From the NCBI RefSeq assembly GCF_001375515.1, contig NZ_CTDX01000013.1, positions 231,271 through 295,270 of the forward strand: a stretch of 64,000 nucleotides of DNA. The letters run 5' to 3'. The notes beneath the pieces were generated by a model. The model did not search any database, was not told the origin of the DNA, and saw only the letters and a program-made list of their open reading frames with translations. This DNA comes from Bacillus kwashiorkori (GTDB lineage: Bacteria; Bacillota; Bacilli; Bacillales; Caldibacillaceae). The translations under genes and the position numbers were made by a program. Below, piece after piece: positions 27,296 through 36,383 of the stretch. Position 1 is the stretch's first letter. The number at the start of each line of letters is the position of its first letter.

Positions 27296-27425
27296 CTTTT
27301 TTTATGGCTACCCTGAAAATACAGCTATTTTCATTCAAACAGGTAAAAAATCGGTTTCATGGGTATCCATGTTATTGCCCGCCGAAATCGTCCGCCTGTT
27401 CCTGTCGCTGAGATTTGTCACAAAT
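27296..27425. other. GC-rich, potentially structured leader before the ABC operon
   Basis: The 323 bases between the nitronate monooxygenase-like gene and the permease contain no convincing gene. The part at about 27345-27420 is clearly richer in G+C than its AT-rich surroundings. On the minus strand ATGGATACCC (from about 27376) can pair with GGGTAGCCAT (about 27302-27311), enclosing a GAAAATA-TATTTTC hairpin. It could be a cis-acting RNA, a small RNA or a dispersed repeat. It matches no riboswitch class I know. Confidence 0.4.
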
Positions 27426-27603
27426 AAATTTGAAACGGAAATCAACAACAATCTTAAAATAGTTTTTTTTATAAAAATCTATTTGCCCGTGTCTATCGAG
27501 GAAATAAACTGTTCAGAAATACAACAAAAAACTGTAAAATTAATATTATTTAATATTGGTAAATTTTTAGATAATAAATTTTGTATTTTGCCAACTTGTC
27601 TCA

Positions 27604-28557
27604 TCAAACAATATAGCTTTTATATAATTCTGTAATAGCTTGCTTCGCTTCTTGAATGAGCGAATCAATAATTTCTTCAGCAGTCTGCTCTGCATAAACT
27701 AAACCAGCAATTTGTCCACTATTCATTAGCCCATTTTCTACATCCCCTTCCATAGCCCCACGCCAATGAACCAATTCGGTTGTTTTTCTGAAATATGTTT
27801 CTTCATCCATACCATTCTGTTCTTCCGTTAATAGTTGTTGCGCATAAGGGGTATGTAAAAGGCGGCGAATCTTACCAACACTTCTCCCGACAATAACTGT
27901 TGCCTGATCATTAGCTTGGATAATCTTTTCTTTATACCGTTTTGAAAATGGAGCTTCCTTCGCAACGATAAATCGTGTTCCTAACTGTACACCATCTGCC
28001 CCTAGAGTAAGTGCGGCAGCTAAGCCCCTCCCATCACCAATTCCACCTGCAGCAATAATCGGAATAGATAGGGAATTTCTTAATTGGGGGATTAGAGCCA
28101 TCGTCGTTATTTCATACGGTGAGTTAATCCCCGCTGCTTCAAATCCTTCCCCAACAACAATATCTGTTCCAGCTTCCATCGCTTTCAATCCATGTTTCAC
28201 TGTACCTACTACAGTCATCACCTTAATGCCTCGTTCTTTCAAATAAGGAATAAAATTGGCAGGGTTTCCTGCCGACAAACTTACTACAGGAACAGAATAT
28301 TTAGAAACTAAATCTATCCACTCTTTTCCATATTTTGTAACGGAAATAGGGATGTTCACAGCAAATGGTTTTGTCGTTGTTCTTTTTATTTGCTGAAGGA
28401 TTGGCTCTACCTCTTCGGGTGTTCGAGTGCCAACGCCGAAAGTTCCCAATGCGCCAGCTTCTGATATTGCTGCCGTTAGTGGCGCGTTGCTAATATTTCC
28501 CATTCCTCCTTGGATAATCGGAAAGCGGATGTTTAAAATTTTACATAATCGGTTCAC
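27604..28557 (-). CDS. Nitronate monooxygenase / FabK-like flavoprotein
   Basis: An FMN-dependent TIM-barrel protein of about 318 residues. It has the N-terminal FPIIQGGMGNISNAPLTAAISEAGALGTFG motif, the VVGEGFEAAGINS segment and the phosphate-binding IIAAGGIGDGRGLAAALTLGADGVQLGTRF. Family members oxidise nitronates or, as FabK, reduce enoyl-ACP; the choice is not clear from sequence. GTG 28557 sits seven bases after AGGAGG, while the longer TTG frame abuts it. It lies between the transporter and paaX, and such genes recur in catabolic clusters without an established role. Confidence 0.85.
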   Translation of the reverse strand: MNRLCKILNIRFPIIQGGMGNISNAPLTAAISEAGALGTFGVGTRTPEEVEPILQQIKRTTTKPFAVNIPISVTKYGKEWIDLVSKYSVPVVSLSAGNPANFIPYLKERGIKVMTVVGTVKHGLKAMEAGTDIVVGEGFEAAGINSPYEITTMALIPQLRNSLSIPIIAAGGIGDGRGLAAALTLGADGVQLGTRFIVAKEAPFSKRYKEKIIQANDQATVIVGRSVGKIRRLLHTPYAQQLLTEEQNGMDEETYFRKTTELVHWRGAMEGDVENGLMNSGQIAGLVYAEQTAEEIIDSLIQEAKQAITELYKSYIV

Positions 28558-28654
28558 CTTCAATCCTCCTCAGTTATACAGTTCTCAAGATGAAAATTTC
28601 TATTTTCTAATCTTCCAATGACAAATTTTTTCCAATATACTTTTATAGAAAAAT

Positions 28655-29548
28655 TTAATCATTATCAGCCATAAACGGATGGTGGAGAACATCATAAGCT
28701 TTATCCTTTTTATGAATAACATTTCCTTCTTGAAACACTTCTTCAAAAAAAGAACTTGCTGGTTTAGCTAAAACTTTATAATAATCTCTAAATAGTGCAG
28801 ATGCTTGATTCCCTAGCCAAACTTCTGGTAAAAGTTCTTCAGGAAGTCCAGGATCAATAAATAAAAATTTTCGATATTCATGAACAAGCTTTGTCCGTTC
28901 TACAAAACAATCAGCTGGAGTCATTTGTCCGGTATGAATTTTTTTATAATTACTATCTGCTTCCCTTTTATATTTCTCTATAAATGCTTCATACTTTTCA
29001 TTAATTTCGTCAATATTCCAACAGTCTTTAATTAATTGTCCCCTTTCATGGGGACCATTATATTCTGTGATGAAATAATGAATATACGGACGAACATCAT
29101 ATTTATCTATCATTTTATAAACTTGTTTCGTTAAATCATTCGGGGAGATCCATACGCTATTCGCCATCGTTCCAAAGCCGCTCCAAACTAATTCTTTGCG
29201 CAGTTCGTCACGAATATGTCGTTTCTCTTCTGGAATGGTGTATATAAGCATACGCCACTTTCCATCCCAATGATTCGGTCTAAGTTTAAATATTCGCTCA
29301 GCAGCTTCTTGCATACGTTCAATCCCTTGTTCAGTTAGGAAGTAATAACTTCTATTTCCTTCTTTCCGAGATTGAACCCAATTTTGCTTATGCATTCTAG
29401 AAATTGCCGCCCGAACTGATTGTTCATTGTGTCCGAATTCTTTAAATAAGCGAATCAAACTACCTATCCATATTTCTCCACCATAATGTCTTATATAATC
29501 ACCGTAAATGGTGAAAATCATTGATCGTGTATTTAAGCTACTATCCAT
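28655..29548 (-). CDS. paaX: PaaX family transcriptional regulator
   Basis: The 297-residue protein has an N-terminal winged helix (SMIFTIYGDYIRHYGGEIWIGSLIRLF, SVRAAISRMHKQNWV, then the wing KEGNRSYYFLTEQG). The PaaX effector/C-terminal domain follows (HWDGKWRMLIYTIPEEKRHIRDELRKEL). In proteobacteria PaaX represses paa genes and is released by phenylacetyl-CoA. It is the obvious local candidate for the AACGTT-containing operators before paaA and the thioesterase operon. That motif differs from the E. coli PaaX site, so binding is inferred. ATG 29548 follows AAGGGG by 12 bases. Confidence 0.9.
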   Translation of the reverse strand: MDSSLNTRSMIFTIYGDYIRHYGGEIWIGSLIRLFKEFGHNEQSVRAAISRMHKQNWVQSRKEGNRSYYFLTEQGIERMQEAAERIFKLRPNHWDGKWRMLIYTIPEEKRHIRDELRKELVWSGFGTMANSVWISPNDLTKQVYKMIDKYDVRPYIHYFITEYNGPHERGQLIKDCWNIDEINEKYEAFIEKYKREADSNYKKIHTGQMTPADCFVERTKLVHEYRKFLFIDPGLPEELLPEVWLGNQASALFRDYYKVLAKPASSFFEEVFQEGNVIHKKDKAYDVLHHPFMADND

Positions 29549-29707
29549 TTTAATTGTGAACCCCTTCAAACACTTTATCGCTTTAAAGCAAATCAGTGTT
29601 ATTGTTTATGTTCTATTTCATTACAAATAAGGAAAGAAGTCAAGTTAATTTTGCTACTTTTCCCAAAAAATTATTTTTAAAAAATATATTAATATATAGT
29701 TTGTTTT

Positions 29708-30484
29708 TTATTCACCTTTAAATACAGGTTTTCTTTTTTCCGCAAACGCTTGTAATGCCTCTAGTCGATCTTTTGTCGGTATCGTCACTTCATATGCCTT
29801 TCCTTCAATATCAAGCCCTGTTCTTAAATCCGTGTTCATCCCTTGGTCAATTGCAAACTTTGCTTGTTGTAAAGCGATTGGACCATTAGCTAGCATTATT
29901 TTCGCTAACTCCAAACAGGATGGAAGTAATTCTCCTTTTTCTACTACTCTCGTTATAATGCCATAATTTAAAGCCTCTTCCGCTGATAGCTTTTTTGCTG
30001 TTAAAATCAGTTCTTTCGCTTTTGCTACGCCTATTAGGCGCGGTAATCTTTGTGTGCCACCAGCCCCAGGTATGATAGCCCAACTCGTTTCTGTCAAGCC
30101 GATAATAGATTCCTTTTGTGCAATGCGAAAATCACAAGCGAGCATTAATTCAAATCCACCGCCAAATGCATAACCATTTACAGCAGCAATTGTCGGTTGC
30201 GGCATATCAGCAATTTGTTGAAAAACTGTGCGAATTTTCCGGACGTTACGACGTACTTCATTATCTGTTAATGTCCGACGCTCTTTTAAATCTGCTCCCG
30301 AACTAAATGCTTTTTCCCCTGCCCCTGTGAAAATAACGATTTTTGTTTCCGTATCATGACTAAGCTTTTCAATTACTTCGCCAAGCTCTGTCAGCATTGC
30401 TAAATTAAATGCATTATGTGCTTCTGGCCGATTAAGTTTTACGATTGACACTTGATCTTGTTTTTCTAGTAAAATGGTACTCAT
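29708..30484 (-). CDS. paaF: Enoyl-CoA hydratase (PaaF-type crotonase)
   Basis: A 258-residue crotonase. The oxyanion-hole segments are GEKAFSSGADL and NGYAFGGGFEL, and catalytic Glu is in GLTETSWAIIPGAGGTQRLPRLIG. A second catalytic Glu is not obvious at the Thr-Glu-Thr position compared with classical hydratases. In the phenylacetate route PaaF hydrates 2,3-dehydroadipyl-CoA. Two further crotonases lie upstream in this cluster, so the division of labour is uncertain. The gap to the thiolase gene is 136 bases, so it may have its own promoter. Confidence 0.75.
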   Translation of the reverse strand: MSTILLEKQDQVSIVKLNRPEAHNAFNLAMLTELGEVIEKLSHDTETKIVIFTGAGEKAFSSGADLKERRTLTDNEVRRNVRKIRTVFQQIADMPQPTIAAVNGYAFGGGFELMLACDFRIAQKESIIGLTETSWAIIPGAGGTQRLPRLIGVAKAKELILTAKKLSAEEALNYGIITRVVEKGELLPSCLELAKIMLANGPIALQQAKFAIDQGMNTDLRTGLDIEGKAYEVTIPTKDRLEALQAFAEKRKPVFKGE

Positions 30485-30620
30485 TATACTTTCCCCCTTG
30501 ATAGCACAACGTATTTAATAAAAATGTTCTCTAATTATATCTTATTCTAATATACTATTTTTTTATATTATTTCGTTTTGAAATTGTTATTTAATACTTT
30601 TAAAATTCACCCTCATATAG

Positions 30621-31811
30621 TTATTCATTGACATTTTCAATCATTGTCGCAATCCCTTGACCAACACCGACACACATTGTTGCTAAACCATATCGTTTAT
30701 TTTGTCTCCTTAGTTCATAAATTAACGTCGTCAAAATTCTTGCACCACTAGCCCCAAGGGGATGGCCAAAAGCAATAGCACCACCATTGACGTTCACTTT
30801 ATTTGTATCTAATTGTAATTCTCTAATACAGGCAATTGATTGTGCGGCGAATGCTTCGTTAATTTCAATCACATCCATTTTATCAATCGATATTCCTGAC
30901 CGCCTGCATGCTTTTTTTACTGCTTCAATAGGCCCTACACCCATAATTTTCGGCTCTACACCTGCTACTGCAGAGGTAATATATTTCGCTAGTGGGGCTA
31001 CTCCAAGTTCTTCTGCTTTTTGCCTGCTCATTAATAATAAGGCACTAGCCCCATCATTGACTCCTGATGCATTTCCTGCTGTAACTGTTCCTCCAGGAAA
31101 TAATGGGCGCAAGCTTGCTAATTTTTCCATAGTTGTGGAAGGGCGTGGATGCTCGTCCTTATTAATTGTCTCATCGTTGACATGGATAGGTACTATTTCC
31201 TCTAGAAACTTACCTGCATCTACAGCTGCTTTAGCTTTCATTTGGCTTTCAAAAGCAAATTGATCTTGTTCTTCCCTAGAAATTTGATAAACCTTTGCTA
31301 CATGCTCTGCTGTTTCTGGCATAGAGTCTGTTCCGTATTTTTCTTGAAGCTTGTTGTTAATGAAACGCCAACCTATCGTTGTATCAAACAACTCCATATT
31401 CCCTCTTGGAAAAGCTTTCGTAGGTTTTGCCATCACTAAAGGGGAACGCGTCATACTTTCTGTGCCACCTGCAATATAAATATCACCTTCTCCAACCATA
31501 ATTGCTCTTGCCGCATAATTTACCGCATCTAGTCCTGAGCCGCAAAGACGATTAATAGTCGTTCCAGCTACTGTTACTGGAAGCCCTGCAAGTAAACTGG
31601 ACATTCTTGCAACATTACGGTTATCCTCCCCTGCTTGATTCGCATTACCTAACACTACTTCTTCTATATCTTCCACTGGCACAGTTTGATTTCTCTTAAG
31701 CAAAGCCTCGATAACAATAGCACCTAAATCATCCGGTCTAATATCTTTCAATACGCCGTTATATTTACCGATTGGCGTTCTCACTGCATCAACAATAACT
31801 ACTTCGTTCAT
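30621..31811 (-). CDS. paaJ: 3-oxoadipyl-CoA/acetyl-CoA thiolase
   Basis: A 396-residue thiolase. The nucleophilic cysteine is in NRLCGSGLDAV, catalytic His in NVNGGAIAFGHPLGASGAR, and the second Cys in CVGVGQG. In the paa pathway PaaJ cleaves 3-oxo-5,6-dehydrosuberyl-CoA and later 3-oxoadipyl-CoA to acetyl-CoA and succinyl-CoA. The position in the paa operon supports that assignment, although the motifs alone would allow any acetyl-CoA acetyltransferase. AAGGGG precedes the ATG by about seven bases, 41 bases after the hydroxyacyl-CoA dehydrogenase. Confidence 0.88.
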   Translation of the reverse strand: MNEVVIVDAVRTPIGKYNGVLKDIRPDDLGAIVIEALLKRNQTVPVEDIEEVVLGNANQAGEDNRNVARMSSLLAGLPVTVAGTTINRLCGSGLDAVNYAARAIMVGEGDIYIAGGTESMTRSPLVMAKPTKAFPRGNMELFDTTIGWRFINNKLQEKYGTDSMPETAEHVAKVYQISREEQDQFAFESQMKAKAAVDAGKFLEEIVPIHVNDETINKDEHPRPSTTMEKLASLRPLFPGGTVTAGNASGVNDGASALLLMSRQKAEELGVAPLAKYITSAVAGVEPKIMGVGPIEAVKKACRRSGISIDKMDVIEINEAFAAQSIACIRELQLDTNKVNVNGGAIAFGHPLGASGARILTTLIYELRRQNKRYGLATMCVGVGQGIATMIENVNE

Positions 31812-31851
31812 CGGTTAACCCCTTTCAAATGATCATACAGTTTTCTAGGAA

Positions 31852-32718
31852 TTACTTATCCGTCTTTTTCGTATAATCATATACTCCACGTCCGGTTTTT
31901 CTTCCTAGTCTACCTGCTTTTACATATTGAATAAGTAATGGCGCTGGTCGATACTTTTCACCTAATGTTTTATGTAAATAATTCAAGTTATTTAAGCGAG
32001 TATCGAGCCCGACTAAATCCCCTAACTCAAACGGTCCCATTGGAAAATTTAGTCCTAACTTAATGGCTCTATCTATTTCCTCGGGTGTTCCTAGTCCTTC
32101 TTGCAACATATAAAATGCTTCGTTGCCAATTAACGCACTCATTCGACTCGTAACAAATCCCGGAAACTCATTAATAATTACCGTCTCCTTGCCAATTTTT
32201 TCAGCAATACTTTTCACAAATTGAACCGTTTCGTCGGAAGTTTCTAAACCTCTCACAATTTCTATCAACTTCATTTTATGGACCGGATTAAAAAAATGCA
32301 TCGCAATAACCTTCTCAGGTTTTTTCGTAAAAGCACCAATTTCTGTTGGGCTCATAGTCGAAGTATTTGTTGCTAAGACACAACTTGCTTGTGTAACATC
32401 ATCCAGTTTTTCAAAAACAGATTTTTTTAGTTGTAAATTTTCTGGCACCGCTTCAATAACAAGTTGAGCAAACTCACAGCTTTCCAAAAAATCCTTGCTA
32501 AAATGCAAGTAAGTATCTTTTCGCTGAAACTCAATCTCTGAAATAATTCCCCGCTCAAACCCTTTATGATAAATTTGTTTAATTTCCTTTTCCGCATTCT
32601 TTAATGCATCTTCATGAACGTCTACTACAGTAGTTGGGAAACCATTAACAGAAAAAACGTAAGCAATTCCTCGTCCCATCACGCCCGCACCGATGACAAC
32701 GACTGGTAAATGGCTCAT
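31852..32718 (-). CDS. paaH: 3-hydroxyacyl-CoA dehydrogenase (PaaH-like)
   Basis: A 288-residue NAD-dependent dehydrogenase. The Rossmann motif is VIGAGVMGRGIAYVFSVNG, the catalytic His is in MHFFNPVHKMKLIEIVRG, and the Glu partner lies in the following segment. It ends with the dimer domain (GPFELGDLVGLDTRLNNL). It is a short single-module enzyme, close in size to the 3-hydroxybutyryl-CoA dehydrogenase type. In the paa route it would oxidise 3-hydroxyadipyl-CoA to 3-oxoadipyl-CoA for the thiolase encoded downstream. Confidence 0.88.
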   Translation of the reverse strand: MSHLPVVVIGAGVMGRGIAYVFSVNGFPTTVVDVHEDALKNAEKEIKQIYHKGFERGIISEIEFQRKDTYLHFSKDFLESCEFAQLVIEAVPENLQLKKSVFEKLDDVTQASCVLATNTSTMSPTEIGAFTKKPEKVIAMHFFNPVHKMKLIEIVRGLETSDETVQFVKSIAEKIGKETVIINEFPGFVTSRMSALIGNEAFYMLQEGLGTPEEIDRAIKLGLNFPMGPFELGDLVGLDTRLNNLNYLHKTLGEKYRPAPLLIQYVKAGRLGRKTGRGVYDYTKKTDK

Positions 32719-32802
32719 CTACTCACCTCTTTTTAAAATATATAGAGAAGGCGAGCATGCCGGTAAATGTTAGCTATGCTCGCTCGCTGAATTTTTTTAT
32801 AA

Positions 32803-34320
32803 TTACAAACCAAAAGGATTTAATGGCTTTGGACCGTAATAAGATAACACGCTCTTTGTTTCTGTATATAAGTCCAACGTTTCAATGCTTAATTCACGGC
32901 CAAATCCTGATTGTTTATAGCCACCGAACGGGGTTCCTGGAAAAGCAGAAAAAGGACTGTTAATCATAACTATGCCTGCTCTAATTTCATTAGCAACCCT
33001 TGTCGCTCGAGCATGATCCTTTGTCCATACTGATGAGCCCAGTCCGTAAATAGTATCATTTGCTAACTGAATCGCTTCCTTTTCACCCTTAAAAGGCATT
33101 ACAACTACAACAGGACCGAAGATTTCTTCTTGAACAACTTTCATATCATGGGTGACATCCGTAATGATTGTTGGCTCATACCAATACCCATTTTCATATC
33201 CTGGAACAACCGCTTTTTTCCCTCCTGTTACAACAGTTGCTCCTGCCTCCACTGCTGATTGCACGTATGTATCAATAGTGTCTAATTGTTCTTTACTGAT
33301 AATTGCACCGACATGAGTCTTTTGATCTAGCGGATTTCCTAATTGTAACTGTTTTGTTTTTGCTATAAATTTTTCCATAAACGCATCGTAAATCGATTCT
33401 TGAATATATAATCTTGATCTTGCTTCACATGATTGGCCTGTATTATAGAAAATACCAAATAACGCTCCATTTACCGCAGCATCGAGATCTGCATCTTCGA
33501 AAACTAAATTAGGCGATTTTCCTCCTAATTCTAATGTGACCCGCTTTAACGTAGTACTTGCCCGTGCCATAATATTTTTCCCGATCGGAGTCGAACCTGT
33601 AAAAGCTACTTTATCAACAAGATCATGTTCCACAAGATAATTACCGACTGCAGCTCCAGCACCAGGAACAATATTGACTACCCCCGCAGGAACTCCCGCT
33701 TCATGGCAAATTTCGGTTAATACAATAGCTGTTAATGGGGTTAAACTAGCTGGCTTTAATACTATCGAACATCCTGCAGCGAGTGCTGGTGCTACTTTCC
33801 AAGCGGCCATCATTAATGGGTAATTCCAAGGGATAATTTGAGCACAAACACCGACAGGCTCCTTTTGCGTATAATTAAAAAATGCACCTGGCATTGGGTT
33901 AACGGAACCACGATGACTTACAATTGCACTTGCATAAAATTCAAAGTCTTCAATTGCTTGCATTACTTGGCCTTGAGCTGCAGAAATAGATTTGCCGCTA
34001 TCTAATACTTCTAGTTCAACTAACTCTTGGAAACGAGAACGCATAATTCCAGCAATTTTATTCAATATTCTTGCTCGCTTACCTGCAGCTGTGCGGCGCC
34101 ATTTTCCTTTATCAAAACTTTCTCTAGCTGCTCTAACAGCCAGTTCTGCATCTTCTACCGTTGCTCTTGCTACGGTTGCAATTACTTCCCCATTCGCAGG
34201 ATTATATGTTGAAAATGTTTCACCAGCAACCCCTTCGACACGCTCCCCATTAATGATAAATGAATAATGATCCCGCTTTATTGGTAATACTTCAAACTTC
34301 TGCTCTTTTACTGTTGCCAT
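32803..34320 (-). CDS. NAD-dependent aldehyde dehydrogenase
   Basis: A 505-residue ALDH-superfamily enzyme. Catalytic Cys is in NTGQSCEARSR and the general-base Glu in VTLELGGKSPN. NAD-binding is marked by FTGSTPIGK, and PWNYPLMMAAWK is conserved. No fused MaoC/hydratase domain is present, unlike PaaZ of E. coli. In organisms with split systems a stand-alone dehydrogenase oxidises the 3-oxo-5,6-dehydrosuberyl-CoA semialdehyde. That role is inferred here from its position within the paa operon. A phenylacetaldehyde or betaine-aldehyde type substrate is the alternative. Confidence 0.88.
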   Translation of the reverse strand: MATVKEQKFEVLPIKRDHYSFIINGERVEGVAGETFSTYNPANGEVIATVARATVEDAELAVRAARESFDKGKWRRTAAGKRARILNKIAGIMRSRFQELVELEVLDSGKSISAAQGQVMQAIEDFEFYASAIVSHRGSVNPMPGAFFNYTQKEPVGVCAQIIPWNYPLMMAAWKVAPALAAGCSIVLKPASLTPLTAIVLTEICHEAGVPAGVVNIVPGAGAAVGNYLVEHDLVDKVAFTGSTPIGKNIMARASTTLKRVTLELGGKSPNLVFEDADLDAAVNGALFGIFYNTGQSCEARSRLYIQESIYDAFMEKFIAKTKQLQLGNPLDQKTHVGAIISKEQLDTIDTYVQSAVEAGATVVTGGKKAVVPGYENGYWYEPTIITDVTHDMKVVQEEIFGPVVVVMPFKGEKEAIQLANDTIYGLGSSVWTKDHARATRVANEIRAGIVMINSPFSAFPGTPFGGYKQSGFGRELSIETLDLYTETKSVLSYYGPKPLNPFGL

Positions 34321-34397
34321 CTTTCTTCCTCCCCTTTTAAATATTACTTTCTTAAAATGGATGCTTCTTTACAAAAATTCAGCTAGCATAAAAAATA

Positions 34398-35171
34398 CTA
34401 TTCCCCGGTAAAATTCGGTTTACGTTTTTCTAAAAATGCCTTCACACCTTCTTCATGATCGGAAGTTAGTCCTGCAATTCTTTGTGCATTTGCTTCATTA
34501 TTTAACATATCTGGCAAACTTGTTTGAAAACTATCATGCATATATCTTTTTATAAGACCAATTGCTTTCGTCGGCATATTAGCTAGCCGTTTACAAAACG
34601 CCTCCACTTCCTTCTGCCAACTTTCTGCACTAATTACTTTAGTAACAAGACCGTAATCATATGCCTTTTCAGCCGAAAGTTTTTCTCCTAATACAGCTAA
34701 CTCTAACGCTTTCGCATACCCGACTATTCGCGGCAAATAATACAAATTTCCGGAGTCAGGAATTAACCCAACATGAATAAATGCTTCTACGAAACTCGCC
34801 TTTTCTGAAGCTAATCGAAAATCCGCAGCTAATGCTAAACTAAAACCTGCACCTGCTGCTACCCCGTTAACCGCAGCCACGACCGGTTTTTCTAAACTAG
34901 CGATTTCTTTTATCATTGGGTTATATCGATTTCGTAATATTTCTCCATGATTAATTTCGCCTTGTATCGCACTTAGATCCTCTCCGGAACAAAATGCTCT
35001 TCCCTCTCCAGTGATTACTAGACAGCGGATATGATTCATCTTTTTTACTTGTTTTACAGCTGCCATTATTTCCTGATTCATCTGTTCATTAAATGCATTT
35101 AATTTATCTGGACGGTTTAATATCAGTTTTGCTACTTTACCTTCTTCTAGTAATTTAATAGTTTCAAACAT
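34398..35171 (-). CDS. paaG: Ring-1,2-epoxyphenylacetyl-CoA isomerase (PaaG-like)
   Basis: A 257-residue crotonase. The oxyanion-hole loops are GRAFCSGEDL and NGVAAGAGFSLALAADF. The segment FVEAFIHVGLIPDSGNLYYLPRIVG keeps the Asp (GLIPDSG) that is characteristic of PaaG, in place of the Glu of ordinary hydratases. PaaG converts the ring epoxide to the oxepin form of the CoA thioester. Position next to the PaaABCD genes fits. AGGTGATAAA precedes the ATG. It is 31 bases after the next crotonase, so they are cotranscribed. Confidence 0.85.
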   Translation of the reverse strand: MFETIKLLEEGKVAKLILNRPDKLNAFNEQMNQEIMAAVKQVKKMNHIRCLVITGEGRAFCSGEDLSAIQGEINHGEILRNRYNPMIKEIASLEKPVVAAVNGVAAGAGFSLALAADFRLASEKASFVEAFIHVGLIPDSGNLYYLPRIVGYAKALELAVLGEKLSAEKAYDYGLVTKVISAESWQKEVEAFCKRLANMPTKAIGLIKRYMHDSFQTSLPDMLNNEANAQRIAGLTSDHEEGVKAFLEKRKPNFTGE

Positions 35172-35202
35172 TTTATCACCTAGTGTCTTGTTAGTTTATT
35201 TG

Positions 35203-35982
35203 TTATTTTCCAGTAAAATTTGGTGGACGTTTTTCTTGAAATGCTTTCATTCCTTCTTTCTGATCTTCAGATGCAAATAGCAAGTAAAAATTCTTTCGTT
35301 CATATTGCATTCCTTCATATAAAGAGTAATCTAATGCCTTCTTTGCTGCATCTTTAATAAGGCGTATTGACAATGGTGGTTTGCTGGCGATTACTTTCGC
35401 AAACTTTTCCGTTTCCTCTAACAGTAATTGCTCAGGAACAATGCGATTAACAATGCCACTTTGTTTCGCTTCCTGTACATCCATCATCTCACCAGTGAAA
35501 AGCCACTCAAGGGCACGAGTTTTTCCTATTATTCGAGTTAATATTTGCGTTCCACCTGCACCTGGCATCACTCCAAGATTCACTTCTGGGAAACCAAACT
35601 TTGTATTGTCCGCAGCAAAAAGTAAATCACATGTGAGTGCTAATTCAAATCCTCCACCAAGTACATAACCATGCACTGCACCAATAATCGGCTTTTTTAT
35701 TGTTAATATTCGATCCCACTCGACAAATTGATTCAATATTTCCAAGGAAATAGCATCATCATTTGTCATTTCGTCAATATCTGCGCCTGCAGCAAAAGCC
35801 CTTCCATTTCCCGTAATCATTAAAACCTTCACTTTATCACTTTTATCAAAATATTCATAAGCAGTCACAATTTCTGTTACCATTTGTCGATTAATTGCAT
35901 TTAACACTTTCGGGCGGTTAAGGCGAATAATTCCGATGGAGTCTTTAACCTCCGTTTCAATATATTGATATTGCTTATCCAT
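35203..35982 (-). CDS. Enoyl-CoA hydratase/isomerase of the paa operon
   Basis: A 259-residue crotonase with GRAFAAGADI and HGYVLGGGFELALTCDL forming the oxyanion hole. Its catalytic Glu is in FGFPEVNLGVMPGAGGTQILTR, the classical hydratase pattern. It may be the PaaF hydratase or supply the oxepin-CoA ring-opening activity that PaaZ provides elsewhere; sequence alone does not decide. ATG 35982 overlaps the EthD gene stop by eight bases and has GAGGAAG as ribosome site, so translation is coupled. Confidence 0.8.
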   Translation of the reverse strand: MDKQYQYIETEVKDSIGIIRLNRPKVLNAINRQMVTEIVTAYEYFDKSDKVKVLMITGNGRAFAAGADIDEMTNDDAISLEILNQFVEWDRILTIKKPIIGAVHGYVLGGGFELALTCDLLFAADNTKFGFPEVNLGVMPGAGGTQILTRIIGKTRALEWLFTGEMMDVQEAKQSGIVNRIVPEQLLLEETEKFAKVIASKPPLSIRLIKDAAKKALDYSLYEGMQYERKNFYLLFASEDQKEGMKAFQEKRPPNFTGK

Positions 35983-36280
35983 TGACTTCCTCACCAAACA
36001 TAAATGTTACAAGATTACCTGCAAATTTCATTACATCCTTGCCAGATGCTTTTGATTCAGGTGTTTTTGATGCTTCCTTGAAAGACTCCTTCGATTCATA
36101 ATACATTTCACACATTAAATAGTATTTACTTTCTCCCCCCGGGGCCCCAGTAAATTTTGTTACTTTTAAATCTACTAATCCAGGAATCTTCTTTGTTAAT
36201 GGTATATGTGTTCCAAAATAGTATTCATCAAAACTAGTAATGTCCTCAGGTTTTTTAAATAAAGCAATCATTTTAAACAT
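35975..36280 (-). CDS. EthD-family small protein
   Basis: A dimeric alpha/beta-barrel-type protein of about 101 residues (FKMIALFKKPEDITSFDEYYFGTHIPLTKKIPGL at the N-terminus). EthD-like proteins accompany several oxygenase or CoA-thioester pathways and recur in Gram-positive paa clusters, but no reaction is firmly assigned. It sits between paaD and a crotonase gene, overlapping the latter. ATG 36280 is favoured because AAGGAG is nine bases upstream; ATG 36289 abuts that site. An upstream frame to 36373 is probably untranslated. Confidence 0.8.
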   Translation of the reverse strand: MFKMIALFKKPEDITSFDEYYFGTHIPLTKKIPGLVDLKVTKFTGAPGGESKYYLMCEMYYESKESFKEASKTPESKASGKDVMKFAGNLVTFMFGEEVNG

Positions 36281-36383
36281 TTTATCCATCTCCTTATTAT
36301 TCGTTAATATGATTAAAATTGCCCAAGAAAGTTTGCTTCCTATATTTTCTTGGGCAATCTTGTTGAAAATCATTAATAAATTG

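Noticed and set aside
27234..27635. 133-codon plus-strand reading frame before the nitronate monooxygenase gene
   Set aside because: It overlaps the permease start and the flavoprotein end on the other strand, lacks a ribosome site and has no protein character; the region is better viewed as noncoding.
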